Shown piece after piece: positions 62,201-64,000 of a DNA stretch of 64,000 nt. Source of the DNA: Stratiolaelaps scimitus (taxonomy: Eukaryota > Arthropoda > Arachnida > Mesostigmata > Laelapidae); the NCBI GenBank assembly GCA_019614645.1, contig JABWDB010000002.1, positions 14,421,501 to 14,485,500 on the forward strand, written 5' to 3'. A program made the position numbers and the translations under genes. The notes under the pieces are model-generated. The model saw nothing but the letters and a program-made list of their open reading frames with translations, did not search any database and had not been told where the DNA came from. The number at the start of each line of letters is the position of its first letter. Within the stretch, counting starts at the first letter, position 1.

Positions 62201-62650
62201 CCCACAAATACACACACACACACATATACACCATCACTGCTCGCATGTCCCGCTCGAAAAGGAGCATCCCCTCCAGGCGACCATCAGCACCACGGCCACC
62301 ACCCACAGCAGCGGCAGGAGCCACTCCGGCCTGATGCCGATGCCCCCGCCGCTGCTGCTGTGCTTTTATTTCTCTCTACTTTCCCATCTCCTGCTACTCA
62401 TCTCATGGGGGTCTGCGAGCCCCCAAAAACCCCATCCTGTCGTCACAGCAGCAGCAGTCATCTTAGAAGCAGTGCGGACGGATGCGCCGGCCCCGAAGGA
62501 CCGTCGGAGGATCGACAGCGGTGTAACTCCGTGCTGCGCTACGCGCAGTAGCGATCCCGTCGGGTGAGACCGGCCAGCCAAATCAACCAGGCAGGCCGCT
62601 GTCAAACGGAGGCTGAAAAGAGCCGTCCGAACGGATGGGCTGCGGGGTTA
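59251..62650. other. GC- and triplet-rich zone
   Basis: A block like 48481-51250, with CAG runs (60762-60780, 61117-61132, 61840-61853), CCG/GGC runs (60975-60990) and a GA tract (61415-61440). A minus-strand frame at 60665-61198 (177 codons) opens with a hydrophobic stretch of about 27 residues followed by alanine- and threonine-rich sequence, but its first codon is GTG, no in-frame ATG precedes it nearby, and CTG/GCC triplets alone would produce such a stretch. Plus frames at 59361-59912, 60167-60799 and 62021-62551 are likewise low-complexity. Confidence 0.4.
60762..60780. repeat. (CAG)6 microsatellite
   Basis: A perfect CAG array of about 19 bp in the triplet-rich block, followed by CAGTAG. 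Confidence 0.9.
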
Positions 62651-64000
62651 GATAGAGGATGAAGGACGACGATGGGACCCCTAGTGGGGTATACGCAACG
62701 AACGGAATCAATGGGAAATTGAACGTTCGCCTACTGCCAGGCTCTCATTCACTGTTTCTTTCCCTCTCCCTTTCGCTCGCGCGTACGCTTATCCATCTAG
62801 CTCGGCAAGATGCACAAGAGCTCTGAGCGAATCATTTTCTCCGACGACGCCCGCGTCGTATTTTTTGGCCATAGTCTATTTGTTCGCATACTGTGTCCTG
62901 AATCGGAACGCATGTCTCGTCTGACCGTCTGATGCGAGGAGGGTCTCTGAAACGTCTCGACCATCCTCTGTGAGCGCCGTCGGCGTTGCGCCGATGTCGA
63001 AATCGACAATAGTGACAGGAATGCCATGCAATTATCAATGCCGAAGTGAAGCTCAACATTACCACTAATGATACAGGGCTTACATGCAGCGAATGAATTG
63101 GACAACTTCTATTTGTTGCTCTGTTTCCTCGAAGGGCATCAGCTAACCATGATTTGTTATCTAGCCACCCGCGTATTTCTATGCGAATAGTATTCGCATT
63201 TGTGGTCCATATCCCCTGCAAGTCTAACGGTGGACTAAGTGGGCCCATATCGCAACGCGACTAATTAGACGCCACTCGGTGCTGGCTTGCCAGCTGGGGT
63301 GACAGTACGATACGAAGTTCTGGTTGATTGGCGGGACTGCAGATACTTTTTCAACGCGTAAGTTCTCGCTCAAGTTCTTTTTTCAGCGACTTAGCCGTCC
63401 AAGCCACCACCGCGCTGACACACATGCTGATTGCTCGAGTTGGTGGCAGCAAACGAAGAGGAGTCTTAGCGTTTTCTTTTTCAGTGATCTCTTTTCGTTC
63501 GTTTTCAATATGAGAGGAAAATGATGTGGGATATATCGCTCATACAGTACGCGTCCCTGGTCGCGTTTACGCGTTGTCGCAATGGTTTGGTGGATTGGGT
63601 CTACCTGATTTGGGCTAACCCATGCCGTAAATGGACGGATGGAGAGAGAACACGGATATGCTTTTTATCATCAATTAGGATATCGTCTAAGGCTAGTAAT
63701 TGTTATTACCTTCGTAATCCACATAGCATGCATCGCTTTATCAAGCGATATTAAGCTTATTAATACGATACACGAATAGGTCAGTGATGAAAGGTGACCC
63801 CCCCCCCGGCAAACATCGAATGCAGAGTAAAGGGCACACGCTGTAAAAGCAACGTCAATAGGATTTGCGCTGTATACACAGCCTATGTCAAGGGATGATA
63901 TGTTTCTATTAGCTATAGTGCGTTTCGCGACATCTACGACACTCGAACACACTTCCAAGGAGCACACACTTCACGTAAGCCTGCCGTCGCTTTCGGCTGG
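62651..64000. other. Unassigned sequence
   Basis: No gene is recognised. A C10 run lies at 63798-63807. Open frames do not exceed 138 codons and show no domain. Confidence 0.35.

Overview
This window looks like non-coding DNA from a nuclear eukaryotic genome, most likely a metazoan. No long intact gene could be recognised on either strand. Base composition is close to balanced, and there are more than twenty microsatellite tracts: over fifteen (TA)n arrays, plus (CCG)n, (CAG)n, (GA)n and (GT)n. Interspersed parts include a poly(A)-tailed retroposed insertion with a target-site duplication, a decayed fragment of a non-LTR (LINE) reverse transcriptase, and tRNA-like SINE heads. There is nothing operon-like and no dense gene packing. 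An arthropod is a reasonable guess from the triplet-rich, microsatellite-rich style, but this is inference and no species is assigned.

Layout. Windows 1-1690, 3700-4790, 13991-15130, 28450-29760, 37400-42620, 48481-51250 and 59251-62650 are richer in G+C and in imperfect CAG/CTG/CCG/CAA triplets. They carry most of the long open frames, which read as poly-A, poly-P, poly-R, poly-Q, poly-L or poly-S and look like by-products of the triplets. They could contain UTRs or promoters, but I cannot show it. The intervening stretches are ordinary intergenic or intronic sequence with short inverted repeats and (TA)n arrays.

The clearest structures are: (1) a nest of three abutting perfect palindromes at 21131-21298, the largest a perfect 120-bp inverted repeat centred on (TA)11; (2) a 187-bp imperfect hairpin at 27044-27230, also with a (TA)n loop; (3) a 20-bp perfect stem at 36616-36678 whose loop sequence is repeated beside it; (4) a 123-bp insertion ending in A22 and flanked by 15-bp direct repeats at 45689-45841; (5) a LINE reverse-transcriptase motif A relic at 37298-37342. 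The first three share a signature of replication template switching or foldback elements around (TA)n tracts.

Limits. Splice sites cannot be assigned by eye, so short exons could be hidden anywhere. Several frames with few stops (9679-10630, 43150-43896 on the minus strand, 56827-57470) are recorded only as weak candidates, because comparable frames arise by chance in 64 kb of this composition. No rRNA gene, intact tRNA gene or CRISPR array was found. No coherent new multi-gene system is visible.
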